Shown here one piece after another: positions 61,814 to 64,000 of a DNA stretch of 64,000 nt. Within the stretch, counting starts at the first letter, position 1, and the number at the start of each line of letters is the position of its first letter. The notes under the pieces are model-generated. The model saw only the letters and a list, made by a program, of their open reading frames with translations, did no database searches and had not been told where the DNA came from. A program made the position numbers and the translations under genes. This stretch comes from Novipirellula sp052161655 (lineage in GTDB: Bacteria > Planctomycetota > Planctomycetia > Pirellulales > Pirellulaceae), in contig NZ_CP197418.1 in the NCBI RefSeq assembly GCF_052161655.1, positions 7,378,001 to 7,442,000 of the forward strand. Direction: 5' to 3'.

Positions 61814-64000
61814 TTACTGTGCGGCTTCGCCTTCTTTGACGCTTGCGAAGTCGCCTGCGATCGCCATCACCAGCTTCTCGGGCTGGATGTATTTGCGGAT
61901 CGCCTCGTTAACCGATTCGAGCGTTGCCGCTTGGATCTGAGCCTCGTGCTCGGCTTCGTACGCCATCGTTCGTTCGTTGAACAGCGAGCTGAGCAAGTCG
62001 GATGCGAGTGACGAATCGTCCGCTCGACTCACTCGGTTGCGCTGCAAGTAGGCTTCTTTTGCCTTGGCGAGTTCGTCCGAAGTGATGCCATCTTTACGAA
62101 TCCGATCGATCTCTTCGCGAATCACCCGGATCAACTTCTCGCGATTTGCGGGGTTGGTGATCGCGTAGAGCGTAAAGTCGACGCGGTTGTCTTTCGCTCG
62201 TGCGGTGACACTGCTCCGCACGCCGTAGGACAATCCTTCTTGTTGACGCACGCGATCGGCCAATCGGCTGCTGAGACTGCCGCCGCCGAGGATAAAGTTG
62301 CCAAGCACAAGCGAAGCGTACGCGGGATCCGCGTCACTCAGCTCGTATTGTTCACTCGAGTAGAAAAACGCATTCGCTTTGTCGGGCGTTTCAATCAATT
62401 CGAGTGAACCTTCGATTCCGGGATGCGGATCGCGATCGACACGGACATACGGCTCGGCGACTTTCCAGTCGGCGAACTCTTTCGAAAGCATCGACTTGAG
62501 CTCTTCGGCATCAAAATCACCCACCGCTGCGACTTCGCCCGCTTGATTGCCAAGGAAGTTGTCGTGCAGCTGTTGGATCTGTTCTGCCGTGACGCTCCTG
62601 TACATATCAAGTTGCTCATCGATCGATTGCACGTACAACACATGGTCCGACTCGTACGGCGACAATTGCTTTCGTACTGCGAGTGGTGCGAGGGCCTGCG
62701 GCTCATTTTCGCTCTGCTGTAGACTGGTTACCACTTGGCGGCGAATCACTTCGAGTTCGTCGCCTGAGAGTCGTGGATGACGCAACAAGTCACCTAGCAG
62801 TGCAACCACTTCGGGCAGAAATTCTCGTTTCGTTTTAATTTGGACCTGCAGCAAACCGACGGTGCTGTTCATCGTCAATTCGGCACGCAGACGGGTCAAT
62901 TCGTCCTGAAATTCTTGGTAATTGAGGTCTTTGGTTCCCTTGGACATCAACATCCCCAGCAATTCCACCGCACCGACTTTGCCTTTGAGCGTGTCGCCGG
63001 TTCCAAATCGGAAGGTCATGTTTAGCGTGACCGAACCGCCGCGAGTCTTCTTGGGCAACATCGCGTAACGGATGCCGCCGACCAAATCACCACGCTCGGT
63101 ACGTTCTTCGATGGCCAACGGCGAAGGATCGATCATTTCGCCCGCAGCGATGGCTTCACGTCCTTCGTAGTCTTTGAACAACTCGGCCAAGTTGGGCGAC
63201 TCGGGGATCGAGACACGTTGCGATTCTTCGCTCGGGATGAACAATCCGACAGTGCGGTTGTTGCGAAGGAAGTAGCTCTCGGCAGCTTTTTGGACTTGCT
63301 CGACCGTCAAATTTTCGATGCGGTCCCGATACAACAGATACAAACGCCAATCGCCTTGGGCGGCCCAATCGCTAAGTGCGACTGCGATCTTGTCGGTATC
63401 GGAAGTCGCCAGTTCACGCTCTTTCAAAATTTGCTGTTTCGCGCGTTCAACTTCCTGTTCGGTGATCGGGGTTTCCGACAGCGATTTCTCAACGACATCC
63501 AAAAGCGTTTGGCGGGCTTGCTCGATCGAGTTTTCTTTGGGGATCTCCGCGATCGCCATAAACATGCCGGGTTCGGTCAGCCCGTAAGCCAACGTGAACA
63601 CGTTGCTGGCGATCTCGGTTTCGACCATCTGCTTGTAAAGTCGGCCGCTTGGTTCATCGCCGAGAACATAGACGAGGGCTTTCATCGCCGCGTAGTCTTC
63701 GTGGCTGCCCGAGGGAATGTGGTACGCCGAGCCAACGTATTGGACATCGCCCACACGTCGCAGCACTACGGTCCGTTCGCCATCTTGGGGCGGCTCGGTC
63801 GTGTACGTTTGGTCGATCGGCGTATCGGGCGACTTCAGTTTGCCAAACGTTTCTTGGATCTGTTGCAAGGCGTGATCGGGATCAAATTTGCCCGCCACAA
63901 TCAGCATTACATTATCAGGGCGATAGTACTTTTTGTAGAATTGGCGAAGCTTCACGACTGGCACTCGCTCGATATCGCTGCGGTTGCCGATCGTGGATTG
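61814..64000 (-). CDS. M16-family (insulinase-like) metallopeptidase, truncated at the window edge
   Basis: The frame is open to the window edge, so the start lies beyond 64000; about 728 codons are visible. The N-terminal half seen (VPVVKLRQFYKKYYRPDNVMLIVAGKFDPD) is the C-terminal part of an M16 domain. The zinc site HxxEH would be upstream, outside the window. A second M16-like module (GGIRYAMLPKKTRGGSVTLNMTFRFGTGD, VELLGMLMSKGTKDLNY) has no HxxEH, as usual for the inactive half. The M16_C part (FNLGNQAGEVAAVGDFD-like, RDPHPGIEGSLELIETPDKANAFFY, LADRVRQQEGLSYGVRSSV) and a short acidic tail end the protein. It is likely periplasmic, degrading peptides. Confidence 0.88.
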   Translation of the reverse strand, partial: QSTIGNRSDIERVPVVKLRQFYKKYYRPDNVMLIVAGKFDPDHALQQIQETFGKLKSPDTPIDQTYTTEPPQDGERTVVLRRVGDVQYVGSAYHIPSGSHEDYAAMKALVYVLGDEPSGRLYKQMVETEIASNVFTLAYGLTEPGMFMAIAEIPKENSIEQARQTLLDVVEKSLSETPITEQEVERAKQQILKERELATSDTDKIAVALSDWAAQGDWRLYLLYRDRIENLTVEQVQKAAESYFLRNNRTVGLFIPSEESQRVSIPESPNLAELFKDYEGREAIAAGEMIDPSPLAIEERTERGDLVGGIRYAMLPKKTRGGSVTLNMTFRFGTGDTLKGKVGAVELLGMLMSKGTKDLNYQEFQDELTRLRAELTMNSTVGLLQVQIKTKREFLPEVVALLGDLLRHPRLSGDELEVIRRQVVTSLQQSENEPQALAPLAVRKQLSPYESDHVLYVQSIDEQLDMYRSVTAEQIQQLHDNFLGNQAGEVAAVGDFDAEELKSMLSKEFADWKVAEPYVRVDRDPHPGIEGSLELIETPDKANAFFYSSEQYELSDADPAYASLVLGNFILGGGSLSSRLADRVRQQEGLSYGVRSSVTARAKDNRVDFTLYAITNPANREKLIRVIREEIDRIRKDGITSDELAKAKEAYLQRNRVSRADDSSLASDLLSSLFNERTMAYEAEHEAQIQAATLESVNEAIRKYIQPEKLVMAIAGDFASVKEGEAAQ

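Overview
The window looks like part of a planctomycete chromosome, most likely from the Pirellulaceae (Rhodopirellula/Rubripirellula-like). Several things point there: secreted proteins that open with the planctomycete 'LEDRRLLA'-type motif and carry dockerins, a cytochrome-c/DUF1549/DUF1553 gene paired with a Tat-exported DUF1501 gene, membrane Ser/Thr kinases including one encoded with an ECF sigma factor, and loose gene packing with many repeat-rich gaps. No rRNA, tRNA or CRISPR array was found. Assignments come from reading motifs by eye; no database search was run.

Layout. 0-5 kb: a sialidase-like secreted protein, an NHL-repeat protein and a membrane Ser/Thr kinase, all on the minus strand. 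5.7-9.4 kb: a large cohesin-like/Calx-beta/dockerin surface protein flanked by two copies of a small hairpin repeat. 9.5-20.9 kb: housekeeping genes (topoisomerase III, GluQ-RS, AsnRS, an Nramp-like transporter, thioredoxin reductase, CstA, TrpRS). 21.2-22.7 kb: an intact IS4-family element. 22.9-29.9 kb: a frameshifted PLP decarboxylase, a Sua5-YwlE-type fusion followed by rpiB and holB, an NHL lipoprotein and a ferritin-like protein. 30.1-34.2 kb: an ECF sigma factor, a kinase with an N-terminal zinc-binding anti-sigma-like motif, and a Met-rich secreted protein with a DPF-repeat tail, in one overlapping operon. 34.2-38.1 kb: a mobile island with a MITE, an IS1182-like element and a second IS4-family element. 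38.2-46.2 kb: DUF1501 and cytochrome-c genes, a class C beta-lactamase-like hydrolase, a Na/Ca exchanger and a small WYL-like protein. 46.4-55.7 kb: a Met/Glu-rich secreted protein, a second dockerin surface protein and SMC. 55.9-61.7 kb: a four-gene energised envelope system (TPR protein, ExbB, ExbD, and a TonB-like anchor fused to a prenyltransferase/squalene-cyclase-like domain). 61.8 kb to the edge: an M16 peptidase truncated by the window.

The main unexpected signal lies between the genes. The gaps hold several families of short dispersed palindromes, including GTAG-headed REP-like hairpins in inverted pairs. All four mobile elements sit at the centre of such a palindrome, with readable target duplications of 10, 5, 5 and 13 bp. 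The MITE shares its ends with the neighbouring IS1182-like element, and both entered the same 5-base loop in two copies of the same repeat. The other notable items are the TonB-like SxxxH helix on a toroid-domain protein beside ExbB/ExbD, and the Sua5-YwlE fusion next to rpiB, which matches the order of the Bacillus ywl cluster.
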